DNA from: Paracoccus stylophorae
GTDB taxonomy: Bacteria > Pseudomonadota > Alphaproteobacteria > Rhodobacterales > Rhodobacteraceae
NCBI RefSeq assembly: GCF_028553765.1
Contig: NZ_CP067134.1
Coordinates: forward strand, 3,453,001-3,517,000
DNA length: 64,000 nucleotides
Reading direction: 5' to 3'
Made by a program: the position numbers and the translations under genes. Position 1 is the stretch's first letter; each line of letters begins with the position of its first letter. The notes under the pieces are model-generated. The model saw nothing but the letters and a program-made list of their open reading frames with translations. It was not told the origin of the DNA and did not search any database. Shown here piece by piece: positions 51,855 to 59,363 of the stretch.

Positions 51855-52675
51855 GCCTCGACCGTCGCCTGACGCCGGCCACCGAGCGGGTCGCGCTGGC
51901 CAGCCTGCGGGGCATCCTCGACCGGCCGGCCTACAGCGCGGGCGATCCGGCGCGCGTCGCCGTTCCCCTCGCCGATCTGATGAGCGCGCCGGACGGTCGC
52001 CGCGACCGGCAGGTGAATTTCGGCGCCGACGCGACGGTGATCGACCGCGACGGCGACTGGGCGTTCGTGCAGATGGCGCTGGACGGATATTGCGGCTGGC
52101 TGCGCCACGATGCGCTGACCGACGATATGCCGCCCGTGACGCATCGCGTGATCGCGCCCGCCACCCATGTCTATCCCGCCCCCGACATGAAGCGGCACCA
52201 GATGCACGCGCTGTCTTTGGGCGCGCGCCTGTCGGTGACCGGGACCGAGGGCGGGTTCGCGCGCCTTGCCACCGGCGGCTATGTGCCGCTGCCCCATATC
52301 GGCGACCGGCCCGCCGCCGATCCGGTCGCGGTCGCGGAACTGCTGATCGGCACGCCCTATCTCTGGGGCGGCAACAGCGACTGGGGCATCGACTGTTCGG
52401 GGCTGGTGCAGGCGGCGCTGACGGCCTGCGACATCCCCTGCCCCGGCGACAGCGACCTTCAGCGCGCGGCCTTTCCCGCCGCCGACAACATCCGGCGCGG
52501 CGACCTGCTGTTCTGGCCCGGCCATGTCGCGCTGGCCGTGTCGGACACGCAGATGATCCACGCCACCGCCTGGAGGATGGCGGTCATGTGGGAGCCGATA
52601 GCGAACGCCATCGCCCGCATCGAGGCGGCCGGCGACGGCCCGTTTCAGGGCATCCGAAGACCCGTCAGGGGATGA
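51851..52675 (+). CDS. NlpC/P60 family peptidoglycan peptide hydrolase with SH3 domains
   Basis: A 274-residue protein. Residues about 30-145 form two bacterial SH3-like domains (DGDWAFVQMALDGYCGWLRHDAL, GGFARLATGGYVPL) and residues about 155-270 the NlpC/P60 cysteine peptidase domain. The catalytic C182 is in GIDCSGLVQAA and H225 in PGHVALAV, with H237 as a third polar residue. It has no signal peptide, so it probably cleaves gamma-D-Glu-diaminopimelate bonds in imported muropeptides, like YkfC-type recycling enzymes, rather than the wall. Its ATG overlaps the aminopeptidase stop. Its end overlaps the convergent SH3 gene by 11 bases. Confidence 0.9.
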   Translation: MSLDRRLTPATERVALASLRGILDRPAYSAGDPARVAVPLADLMSAPDGRRDRQVNFGADATVIDRDGDWAFVQMALDGYCGWLRHDALTDDMPPVTHRVIAPATHVYPAPDMKRHQMHALSLGARLSVTGTEGGFARLATGGYVPLPHIGDRPAADPVAVAELLIGTPYLWGGNSDWGIDCSGLVQAALTACDIPCPGDSDLQRAAFPAADNIRRGDLLFWPGHVALAVSDTQMIHATAWRMAVMWEPIANAIARIEAAGDGPFQGIRRPVRG

Positions 52676-53063
52676 TGTTGCCGACCCAGTTGCCATGAAC
52701 CCAGCCAAGGCCCCTGCCGGAAATCTGACGACGCGGCCCGACCCTCTGGCAGACATCCGCCTGATCGATCTGTCCGCCCGGCACCGCGATGCCATACCAA
52801 CCATCGCGACCCTCGAAGATCGTCAGGCGATCACCATTATGAACTTCGCCCAACTTGCGGTAGTTGCTGCCCGGCCCGCTGCGGACGGCCAGAAAACCGT
52901 CGCCATCCGTCTTCAGCCCCATCACGGTCCCCTGGCTGCAATTCGCGGCCTGACCGTCCGATTCGTATTCGTGGATCGGAACATCCAGTTGCTGCGCCAT
53001 CACGACCGCGCCGCTGATCACCAGCGCCAATGGGGCAAGGACAAGGCTGTAAAATCTCATCAT
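52665..53063 (-). CDS. Secreted single SH3-domain protein
   Basis: A 132-residue protein with a signal peptide (MMRFYSLVLAPLALVISGAV, cleaved near VVMAQQ) and one bacterial SH3 domain (FLAVRSGPGSNYRKLGEVHNGDRLTIFEGRDGWYGI), then GLGWVHGNWVGNIIP as a C-terminal extension. It probably binds peptidoglycan or another envelope component in the periplasm. The start may be ATG 53063, ATG 53060 or GTG 53069; no good ribosome site decides. Its 3' end overlaps the NlpC/P60 gene by 11 bases in convergent orientation. Confidence 0.8.
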   Translation of the reverse strand: MMRFYSLVLAPLALVISGAVVMAQQLDVPIHEYESDGQAANCSQGTVMGLKTDGDGFLAVRSGPGSNYRKLGEVHNGDRLTIFEGRDGWYGIAVPGGQIDQADVCQRVGPRRQISGRGLGWVHGNWVGNIIP

Positions 53064-53121
53064 GCCCACAATGCTAACCCAGCCGGTGTCGTCTGGCTAT
53101 CCTCAACAGACCGCAAATGGG

Positions 53122-54015
53122 TCAGAGGTTGAACACGCGCTCGGGCTGGACCTTGCCGCCCTGATAGCGGCCGATGCAGACCGGGCCGCGCGCATCCGCG
53201 ACCCACACCAGCTCGCCCCATTCCGCCCCGCCTGTCACCTCGCCGGGATTGCCGTTGCGGATTCGCACCGCGCCCTCTGGCGTCGCGCGCAGCATCGGCA
53301 GATCGTCCAGCGCCGATTCCAGCGGCAGCAGCCGCGATTCCAGCCAGTCCTGCGCATCCCGGTCGACGCGGTCGAACGTCACCCCGTCCTCGACCTCGAA
53401 CGGCCCCGACCAGACCCGCCGCAGGGCGGCGACATGGCCCAGACAGCCCAGCTTGCGCCCCAGGTCGCGGGCGATGGCGCGCACGTAGCCGCCCTTGCCG
53501 CAGACCATCTCCAGCCGCGCGGTGTCGCGCTCGGCCTGAAGCAAGGTCAGGCTTTCGACCCATAGCGGGCGCGCGGCGAGGTCCAGATCGGCCCCCTCGC
53601 GCGCCAGGTCATAGGCGCGTTCGCCGTCCACCTTGACGGCCGAAAAGGCGGGCGGAACCTGCATGATCTCGCCCGTGAAATCCGGCAGCGCGGCGTCGAT
53701 GTCCGCCCGGTCCGGGCGGGCGTCGGACTGCCGCAGCACCTGGCCCGAGGCATCGTCGGTCGTCGTCTCGGCCCCCCAGTTCACGGTGAAGTCATAGCAT
53801 TTCAGCGCATCGGTCAGGATCGCCGCGGTTTTCGTGGCCTCGCCCAGGGCGACGGCCAGAACGCCGGTGGCGTCGGGGTCCAGCGTGCCGGCATGTCCCG
53901 CCTTCTTCGCGTCCAGCGCCCATCGCACCTTGTTGACGACCGCGGTCGAGGTGACGCCTGCCGGCTTGTCCACGATCAGCCAGCCGGTGATGTCGCGGCC
54001 CTTCTTGCGTGCCAT
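53122..54015 (-). CDS. truB: tRNA pseudouridine(55) synthase
   Basis: A 297-residue enzyme that makes pseudouridine at position 55 in the T loop of tRNAs. The catalytic Asp lies in [14 protein letters not shown] near residue 45, with [13 protein letters not shown] at the start, [28 protein letters not shown] and [19 protein letters not shown] as later family blocks. ATG 54015 has AGGAGG upstream; an in-frame start 60 bases earlier is less likely. rbfA lies upstream on the same strand, the usual neighbour, but a phosphodiester-glycosidase-domain gene sits between them. Confidence 0.97.
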   Translation of the reverse strand: MARKKGRDITGWLIVDKPAGVTSTAVVNKVRWALDAKKAGHAGTLDPDATGVLAVALGEATKTAAILTDALKCYDFTVNWGAETTTDDASGQVLRQSDARPDRADIDAALPDFTGEIMQVPPAFSAVKVDGERAYDLAREGADLDLAARPLWVESLTLLQAERDTARLEMVCGKGGYVRAIARDLGRKLGCLGHVAALRRVWSGPFEVEDGVTFDRVDRDAQDWLESRLLPLESALDDLPMLRATPEGAVRIRNGNPGEVTGGAEWGELVWVADARGPVCIGRYQGGKVQPERVFNL

Positions 54016-54099
54016 AAGGCCCCTCCTGAAGACAAACGAAGCCGGCCGGATAGCCCCGGTGCCGGCAGGGGTCAACCGGCGCGGATGACCCGGACCGGA

Positions 54100-54855
54100 T
54101 CACTCGGCGGTACCGACCAGCCCGATCATCGGCCCCAGGCTGCGCCCGAAATCCGCCCGGTTCACCGCCGGCGCGTAAAGCCGGCTGATCGAGCCGTCCA
54201 GATACAGCGCGTCGCGCACCCGCAGCCCGTCGCGGAACAGCCGCCCGAATTCGTGAAATGTCACCGGCCGGTCCGAGATGGCAAACCACGCCGTCTGCCC
54301 ATCCGGCGCGACGCCGACGCCGTTGCGGATGTAGCGGCTGTCGGAATCGACCAGGAACCGCGGATGCAGCGCGCCGTCGATGACCAGCATCGGGCCCGAT
54401 TGCGTCGCCAGCCGGCATTCGGGCTGCGCGGCGGCGAATGCCCGGCTTTCGATCACCTGAAACGGCCGCGCGCCGCCGGTGCAGAACACCCCGTTGGGCA
54501 ACATCCCGAAATTGCCGCCGCCCGCCTGCGTGTTGACCGGCTGGCGTTCCTGCCCGTCGATCACCAGCAATCCCACGGGCCGATAGTCGGGGTGGAACAT
54601 GCCCGCGTTCATAGCGAAATCCAGCGTCTCGCCGGGCGCCAGCGTCTTGCGCAGATTGTTGAAATTGTTCAGGGGCCGGCCGTTTCCATCGTCCTGCCAC
54701 AGCCGCAGCCCGGCCTCATGCGCGGCATCGACCTGACAGACGACATAGCCCTGACCGTCATGGTCGACCCGTCCGCACCCCTCGGACGCGACCGGCAGCG
54801 CCATGGCGAACACCATCCCCGCAATGACGCCCAACTGCCGCTGCAGTTCAAGCAT
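54100..54855 (-). CDS. Phosphodiester glycosidase (NAGPA, DUF2233) domain protein, exported
   Basis: A 251-residue protein with a hydrophobic signal segment ([20 protein letters not shown]) and a DUF2233/NAGPA domain: [64 protein letters not shown] and [14 protein letters not shown]. The human homologue uncovers mannose-6-phosphate by cleaving a GlcNAc phosphodiester; bacterial members hydrolyse exported phosphodiester-linked sugars. The start is uncertain: ATG 54855 overlaps the rbfA stop, and ATG 54867 is also in frame. Its place between rbfA and truB suggests co-expression but no shared function is evident. Confidence 0.87.
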   Translation of the reverse strand: MLELQRQLGVIAGMVFAMALPVASEGCGRVDHDGQGYVVCQVDAAHEAGLRLWQDDGNGRPLNNFNNLRKTLAPGETLDFAMNAGMFHPDYRPVGLLVIDGQERQPVNTQAGGGNFGMLPNGVFCTGGARPFQVIESRAFAAAQPECRLATQSGPMLVIDGALHPRFLVDSDSRYIRNGVGVAPDGQTAWFAISDRPVTFHEFGRLFRDGLRVRDALYLDGSISRLYAPAVNRADFGRSLGPMIGLVGTAE

Positions 54856-55273
54856 CGTTGCGATCATCGTCCGCGTCCGGCGCCTCGACATCGCGGCGCA
54901 CACGCTCATCGGCGAACATGCGGCGGGTGTCGTCCAGCCGGTCGAAGGTCTCGTCCAGCTGGAACCGCAGCTGCGGCGCGTATTTCAGCGTCAGGCCCTT
55001 GGCGACAAGGTGGCGCAGTTCCGGCGCGTTGCGGCGCAGCGCGGCCAGCGCGTCCTCGGCGTCGTGACCGCCAAGCGGCAGCACATAGGCGGTCGCCACC
55101 TTCAGGTCGGCCGAGGTGCGCACCTCGCCCACGGTGATCGAATGACGGTTCAGGTCGGGGTCATGCACGTCCGCGCGCAACAGCACGTCCGACAGGGTGC
55201 GGCGGATCAGTTCGCCCACCCGCAGCTGACGCTGCGACGGGCCCGGGCCATGGGAAAAGCGGTTCTGTGCCAT
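54848..55273 (-). CDS. rbfA: 30S ribosome-binding factor A
   Basis: A 141-residue single KH-like-domain protein for 30S maturation and cold adaptation. The start [20 protein letters not shown] is the usual alphaproteobacterial N-terminus, followed by [45 protein letters not shown] and [26 protein letters not shown] 55273 has GGGGATC upstream; the open frame beyond it shadows dapB. It heads the leftward rbfA-NAGPA-truB unit and is divergent from dapB with 70 bases between. Confidence 0.95.
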   Translation of the reverse strand: MAQNRFSHGPGPSQRQLRVGELIRRTLSDVLLRADVHDPDLNRHSITVGEVRTSADLKVATAYVLPLGGHDAEDALAALRRNAPELRHLVAKGLTLKYAPQLRFQLDETFDRLDDTRRMFADERVRRDVEAPDADDDRNDA

Positions 55274-55343
55274 GATCCCCGATGTAGGGGGTCGCGAGCC
55301 GAGCCGCAACGGGATATGAGGCAGCAAAGCGCAGAGGTGAAGC

Positions 55344-56180
55344 ATGAGCGATTTCCAGCAGACCGACACCGGCGAGGTGCCGGGCATCGTCGTGACCGGC
55401 GCCTCGGGGCGGATGGGGCAGATGCTGATCCGGCTGATCCTGACCGACGACAGGGTGCGTCTGGCCGGCGCGCTGGAACGCGACGGCCATGCGTGGATCG
55501 GCCGCGACATCGGCGAGGCGATGGGCGGCCAGCCGGCGGGCGTTCTGGTCAGCGACGATCCGGTCACGACCATCGCGCGGGCGCAGGCGGTGATCGACTT
55601 CACCGCCCCCACCGCCACCGCGGGCTTTGCGGAACTGACCGCGCAGGCCCGCGCCGTGCATGTGGTCGGCACCACCGGGCTGGACGCGGAGGATCTGGCC
55701 AAACTGTCGGCAGCCGCCCGTCACGCGCCCATCATCCGCGCCGGCAACATGAGTTTGGGCGTGAACCTGCTGGCGGGGCTGACCCGCAAGGTGGCCGCAG
55801 CACTTGGCGAGGATTGGGACATCGAGATCGTCGAGGCGCATCACCGCATGAAGGTCGACGCGCCCTCGGGCACCGCGCTGATGCTGGGCCAGGCCGCAGC
55901 CGAAGGCCGGGGCGCGGCCCTGGACGATCTGCGCACGCCCGCGCGCGAGGGGATCACCGGCGCGCGCGAGGCGGGCCGCATCGGCTTCTCGGCCGTTCGG
56001 GGCGGCGACATCGTGGGCGAACACGACGTGATCTTCGCCGGCACGGGCGAGCGTCTGATCCTGCGCCATGTCGCCACCGACCGCGCGATCTTTGCGCGCG
56101 GCGCGATCCGGGCGGCGCTGTGGGGGCAGGACAAGGACCCGGGCGAATACGACATGGCCGACGTTCTGGGGCTGACCTGA
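55344..56180 (+). CDS. dapB: 4-Hydroxy-tetrahydrodipicolinate reductase
   Basis: A 278-residue NAD(P)H enzyme of lysine and diaminopimelate synthesis. [17 protein letters not shown] is the dinucleotide fold near residue 16, [16 protein letters not shown] the central block, and [21 protein letters not shown] carries the catalytic histidine pair and lysine. The family end block [20 protein letters not shown] is present. The HIT gene follows one base after its stop. Divergent dapB and rbfA is a typical order in Rhodobacterales. Confidence 0.97.
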   Translation: MSDFQQTDTGEVPGIVVTGASGRMGQMLIRLILTDDRVRLAGALERDGHAWIGRDIGEAMGGQPAGVLVSDDPVTTIARAQAVIDFTAPTATAGFAELTAQARAVHVVGTTGLDAEDLAKLSAAARHAPIIRAGNMSLGVNLLAGLTRKVAAALGEDWDIEIVEAHHRMKVDAPSGTALMLGQAAAEGRGAALDDLRTPAREGITGAREAGRIGFSAVRGGDIVGEHDVIFAGTGERLILRHVATDRAIFARGAIRAALWGQDKDPGEYDMADVLGLT

Positions 56181-56181
56181 C

Positions 56182-56613
56182 ATGACACAAGATTCCTGCC
56201 TGTTCTGCCGCATCGCCGCCGGCGATCTGCCCGCCCATGTCATCCACCGCGACGATCGCATCGTGGCCTTTCTGGACCTGCACCCGATCCGCGAGGGTCA
56301 CGCGCTGGTCATCCCCCGCGACCATCATGTCTGGTTCGAGGATCTGCCCCCCGGACTGGCCACCCGCATCACCAGCTGCGCCCAATCCATCGCCCGCGCG
56401 ATGAAACGGCTTTACGACGTGCCGCGCGTGTCGATGTTCTATACCGGCATCCATGTGGCCCACGCCCATGCCCATGTCGTGCCCATGCATCACGTCCACG
56501 ACGTCACCTCGCTGGCCTATCTGGCCGAGGGGCCGGACGGGTTTTCCGCGCCGCCGCAACTGCCGGCGGACCGGATGCAGGACATCGCCCGGCAACTGCG
56601 CGACGCGATCTAG
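56182..56613 (+). CDS. HIT family nucleotide hydrolase/transferase
   Basis: A 143-residue Hint-branch protein. The zinc-associated N-terminal CLFCRIAAGDLP and the catalytic triad H94-A-H96-A-H98-VV (the HxHxHxx motif) are clear. Such proteins hydrolyse adenosine 5'-phosphoramidate or dinucleoside polyphosphates. It starts one base after the dapB stop, so it is probably co-transcribed. Its stop overlaps the convergent SH3/COG3650 gene by four bases. Confidence 0.94.
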   Translation: MTQDSCLFCRIAAGDLPAHVIHRDDRIVAFLDLHPIREGHALVIPRDHHVWFEDLPPGLATRITSCAQSIARAMKRLYDVPRVSMFYTGIHVAHAHAHVVPMHHVHDVTSLAYLAEGPDGFSAPPQLPADRMQDIARQLRDAI

Positions 56614-57206
56614 GGCTGGATCGAACAGCAGCCCGACAGAAGCTGCGGCGAAGGCCCGTGCCGGATCAGGCTGGCGCGCAGGCCGAACAGGCGGTCGGAC
56701 ATGCCGTCCGAACAGATCTGCGGCGTGGCGATCAGGGTCAGGTCATCGGCCAGCACGGCGCGCATCGGGTCGCGAAAGACGCCGGTGCCAAGGATCGCGC
56801 CGATGTCATGGCGCTGCGCGGGCAGATCCACCCCGTCCAGCACCAGTTCGCCGCCATCGGTGGCGACGTTCCAGAACGGCTCGGTCCCGTGACAGGAAAA
56901 CCCCTGCGGCAGCGCGCCGTCCTGCCAGACATCGGTGCGATAGGCCAGAAAGCGCAGCGACACCCAACCCGACCGCTCGCCGGCATTGACCCGACCCCAT
57001 CCGCGCCGCTCCTCGACCACCTCGATATGCGTGGCATCGGGGGCCAGCGCGCCGATGATCGGGGCCGAGGCATCGGGGCCTTCGCGCAGGTTCAGCACGT
57101 CGTCGGCGGCGACACCGGTCACGTCGAACAGCGTCGGCAGGATATATTCCTGCGTCGCATGGGCCGGACCGGCCAGCAACAGGACGACAAGGGCGGCGCG
57201 CAGCAT
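56610..57206 (-). CDS. Exported SH3-domain protein with COG3650-type C-terminus
   Basis: A 198-residue protein with signal peptide MLRAALVVLLLAGPAHA. Residues about 25-85 form a bacterial SH3 domain (DVLNLREGPDASAPIIGALA ... GRVNAGERSGWVSLRFL). The rest carries the GTEPFWNVATDGGELVLDG signature of an uncharacterised envelope family (COG3650 type) plus paired cysteines (QICSDGMSD, SGCCSI). ATG 57206 follows AAGGAG and is preferred to an in-frame start 15 bases upstream. Probably periplasmic; function unknown. Confidence 0.85.
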   Translation of the reverse strand: MLRAALVVLLLAGPAHATQEYILPTLFDVTGVAADDVLNLREGPDASAPIIGALAPDATHIEVVEERRGWGRVNAGERSGWVSLRFLAYRTDVWQDGALPQGFSCHGTEPFWNVATDGGELVLDGVDLPAQRHDIGAILGTGVFRDPMRAVLADDLTLIATPQICSDGMSDRLFGLRASLIRHGPSPQLLSGCCSIQP

Positions 57207-57297
57207 GGCAGTCTCCTTCACGGGTGATCGACGCGGCCGCGATCATCGCATGCCGGAACGCATTTGCACCAGCCCGCCAACGGGCTAGAAGCAGGGC

Positions 57298-58707
57298 ATG
57301 ACGACACTGCGCCTGACCGCCGATCAAGACATGACTGCCGCCTTGGCGCGGATGCTGGCCGCCACCGCGCGGCCCGGCGACACGATCCTGCTGGACGGGC
57401 CGGTCGGGGCCGGCAAGACCCATTTCGCACGCGCCTTCATCCGCGCCCGGCAGGGGCCGGCGGCCGAGGATGTGCCCAGCCCGACCTTCACGCTGGTCCA
57501 GACCTATGACGACCCGATGGGGACCGAGGTCTGGCACGCCGACCTGTATCGCCTGACCGATCCGGCCGAGCTGGACGAGCTGGGCCTGGACGAGGCCCGT
57601 GACAGCGCCATCTGCCTGATCGAATGGCCGGACCGGATGGAAACGCTGCCCGATACGGCGCTGACGGTCGCGATCATGCCCGACGATGACCCGGATCTGC
57701 GCCGGATCGCGCTGTCCGGCCCCGATCTGTCGCGGGCGGTCGCGCGGGCGCGGTTCGTCCGGGGTGCCGGATGGGCGGACGCGCGGGTCGTGCCGCTGGC
57801 GGGCGATGCCTCGGCCCGCCGCTATTTCCGGCTGACGGGGCCGGATGGGGCTGCGGTGCTGATGGACGATCCGGCGGGCGATTGCGGGCAATTCGTGGCG
57901 ATGACGCACTGGCTGCGCGAACGCGGCTTCGGCGCGCCCGAACTGCTGGCCGCGGACACGGCGGCGGGGCTGCTGCTGGTTCAGGATCTGGGCGACGATC
58001 TGGTCGCGCGGGTGCTGCGCGACCGGCCGGCGCAGGCGCAGGCGATCCATGACCGGATCACCAATCTGCTGGTCGCGCTGCACCGCCACGAGGTGCCGGA
58101 CTTCGTCCCGGCGCTGGACGGGCCGGCGCTGGCCGAACAGGCGGGGCTGTTTGCCGACTGGTATCCGCAGGCGGTGGACCAGACGGACGGTTTCGGCCGC
58201 GACATCGCGCCCGTCATCGCCGCGCTTCACGCCGATCTGGCCGCAGACCAGCCGCCGGTGCTTGCCCTGCGGGATTTTCATGCCGAAAACCTGATCTGGC
58301 GCGGCGAGGCGCCCCTGGGGCTGATCGACTATCAGGACGCGGTTTCCTGCCATCCGGCCTATGATCTGGTGTCGGTGCTGCAAGATGCCCGCCACGAGGT
58401 CGCCCCGGCGATCGAGACGGCCAGCATCGCCCGCTATCTGGCCGCGACCGGGCTGGATGAGGGACGGTTCCGCGCCGCCTATGCGCTGCTGGGGGCGCAG
58501 CGCAATCTGCGCATCCTGGGCATCTTCACGCGGCTTTGCGTGCGCGACGGCAAGCCACGCTATCTTGATTTCATGCCGCGCGTGTGGGGCTATGTGCAGC
58601 GCAACCTGGCCCATCCCGCGCTGGCGCCGCTGGCCCGCACCCTGACCGGATTGCCCGCGCCGGACGGGGCCACGCTTGACAGGATCCGCCGCCGATGCGC
58701 CCGCTGA
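57298..58707 (+). CDS. TsaE - AmgK-like fusion (t6A ATPase plus sugar kinase)
   Basis: A 469-residue two-domain protein. Residues 1-150 are TsaE, the ATPase of N6-threonylcarbamoyladenosine (t6A) tRNA synthesis, with Walker A G34-PVGAGKT (34-41), SPTFTLVQTY and HADLYRL. Residues about 160-465 form an aminoglycoside-phosphotransferase-fold kinase with RDFHAENLIW as catalytic loop and LIDYQDA as metal site. The sequence context fits AmgK, which phosphorylates N-acetylmuramate and N-acetylglucosamine at C1 in cell-wall recycling. The next gene overlaps by 13 bases and is the MurU partner of AmgK. The fusion is continuous with no stop or frameshift. Confidence 0.9.
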   Translation: MTTLRLTADQDMTAALARMLAATARPGDTILLDGPVGAGKTHFARAFIRARQGPAAEDVPSPTFTLVQTYDDPMGTEVWHADLYRLTDPAELDELGLDEARDSAICLIEWPDRMETLPDTALTVAIMPDDDPDLRRIALSGPDLSRAVARARFVRGAGWADARVVPLAGDASARRYFRLTGPDGAAVLMDDPAGDCGQFVAMTHWLRERGFGAPELLAADTAAGLLLVQDLGDDLVARVLRDRPAQAQAIHDRITNLLVALHRHEVPDFVPALDGPALAEQAGLFADWYPQAVDQTDGFGRDIAPVIAALHADLAADQPPVLALRDFHAENLIWRGEAPLGLIDYQDAVSCHPAYDLVSVLQDARHEVAPAIETASIARYLAATGLDEGRFRAAYALLGAQRNLRILGIFTRLCVRDGKPRYLDFMPRVWGYVQRNLAHPALAPLARTLTGLPAPDGATLDRIRRRCAR

Positions 58708-59363
58708 TGATCTTTGCCGCCGGTCTGGGCACGCGGATGCGGCCGCTGACGCAGACCCGGCCGAAACCGCTGATCGAGGTCGCGGGCCAGACCCTGCTGG
58801 ATCGGGCGCTGCATCTGGGCCGTCAGGCCGGCTGCGCGCCCATCGCGGTCAACACGCATTATCTGGGCCAGCAGATCGCGGATCATCTGGCCGGTCAGGA
58901 CGTGGCGATCAGCGATGAGGCCGGCGCGATCCTGGATACCGGCGGCGGTTTGCGCAAGGCGCTGCCCCTGCTGGGGTCGGGGCCTGTGATGACGCTGAAC
59001 CCGGACGTGGTCTGGACCGGACCCAACCCGCTGGAAACGCTGGCCCGCGAATGGCGCGACGGGATGCAGGCGCTGCTGGCGCTGGTGCCCATCGACCGGG
59101 CGACGGCGCGGCAGGGCGCGGGCGATTTCGCGCTGGACGGCGCGGGCCGGATCGCGCGCCGCGGCGATTTCGTCTATGCCGGGGCGCAGATCGTCGACCC
59201 CGACCTGCTGGCCGACATCACGGACGACGTCTTCTCGCTGAACCGGGTCTGGGACGCGGCGATTGCGCGCGGAACCGGTTTCGGCACGGTCCATCCCGGC
59301 GGCTGGTGCGATGTGGGCCGGCCCGACGCGATCCCGCTGGCCGAGGCGCTGCTGCATGGCTGA
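58695..59363 (+). CDS. murU: N-acetylmuramate alpha-1-phosphate uridylyltransferase
   Basis: A 222-residue nucleotidyltransferase with the nucleotide-sugar signature FAAGLGTRMRPLTQTRPKPL at the N-terminus, NTHYLG, a DxGGGLR segment (ILDTGGGLRKALPLLG) and LNPDVVW for metal binding. The family and the overlap with the AmgK-like gene point to MurU, which makes UDP-MurNAc from MurNAc-1-phosphate, bypassing de novo synthesis (the fosfomycin-resistant recycling route of pseudomonads). A glucose-1-phosphate-type enzyme is less likely. Its stop overlaps addB by eight bases. Confidence 0.9.
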   Translation: MRPLMIFAAGLGTRMRPLTQTRPKPLIEVAGQTLLDRALHLGRQAGCAPIAVNTHYLGQQIADHLAGQDVAISDEAGAILDTGGGLRKALPLLGSGPVMTLNPDVVWTGPNPLETLAREWRDGMQALLALVPIDRATARQGAGDFALDGAGRIARRGDFVYAGAQIVDPDLLADITDDVFSLNRVWDAAIARGTGFGTVHPGGWCDVGRPDAIPLAEALLHG

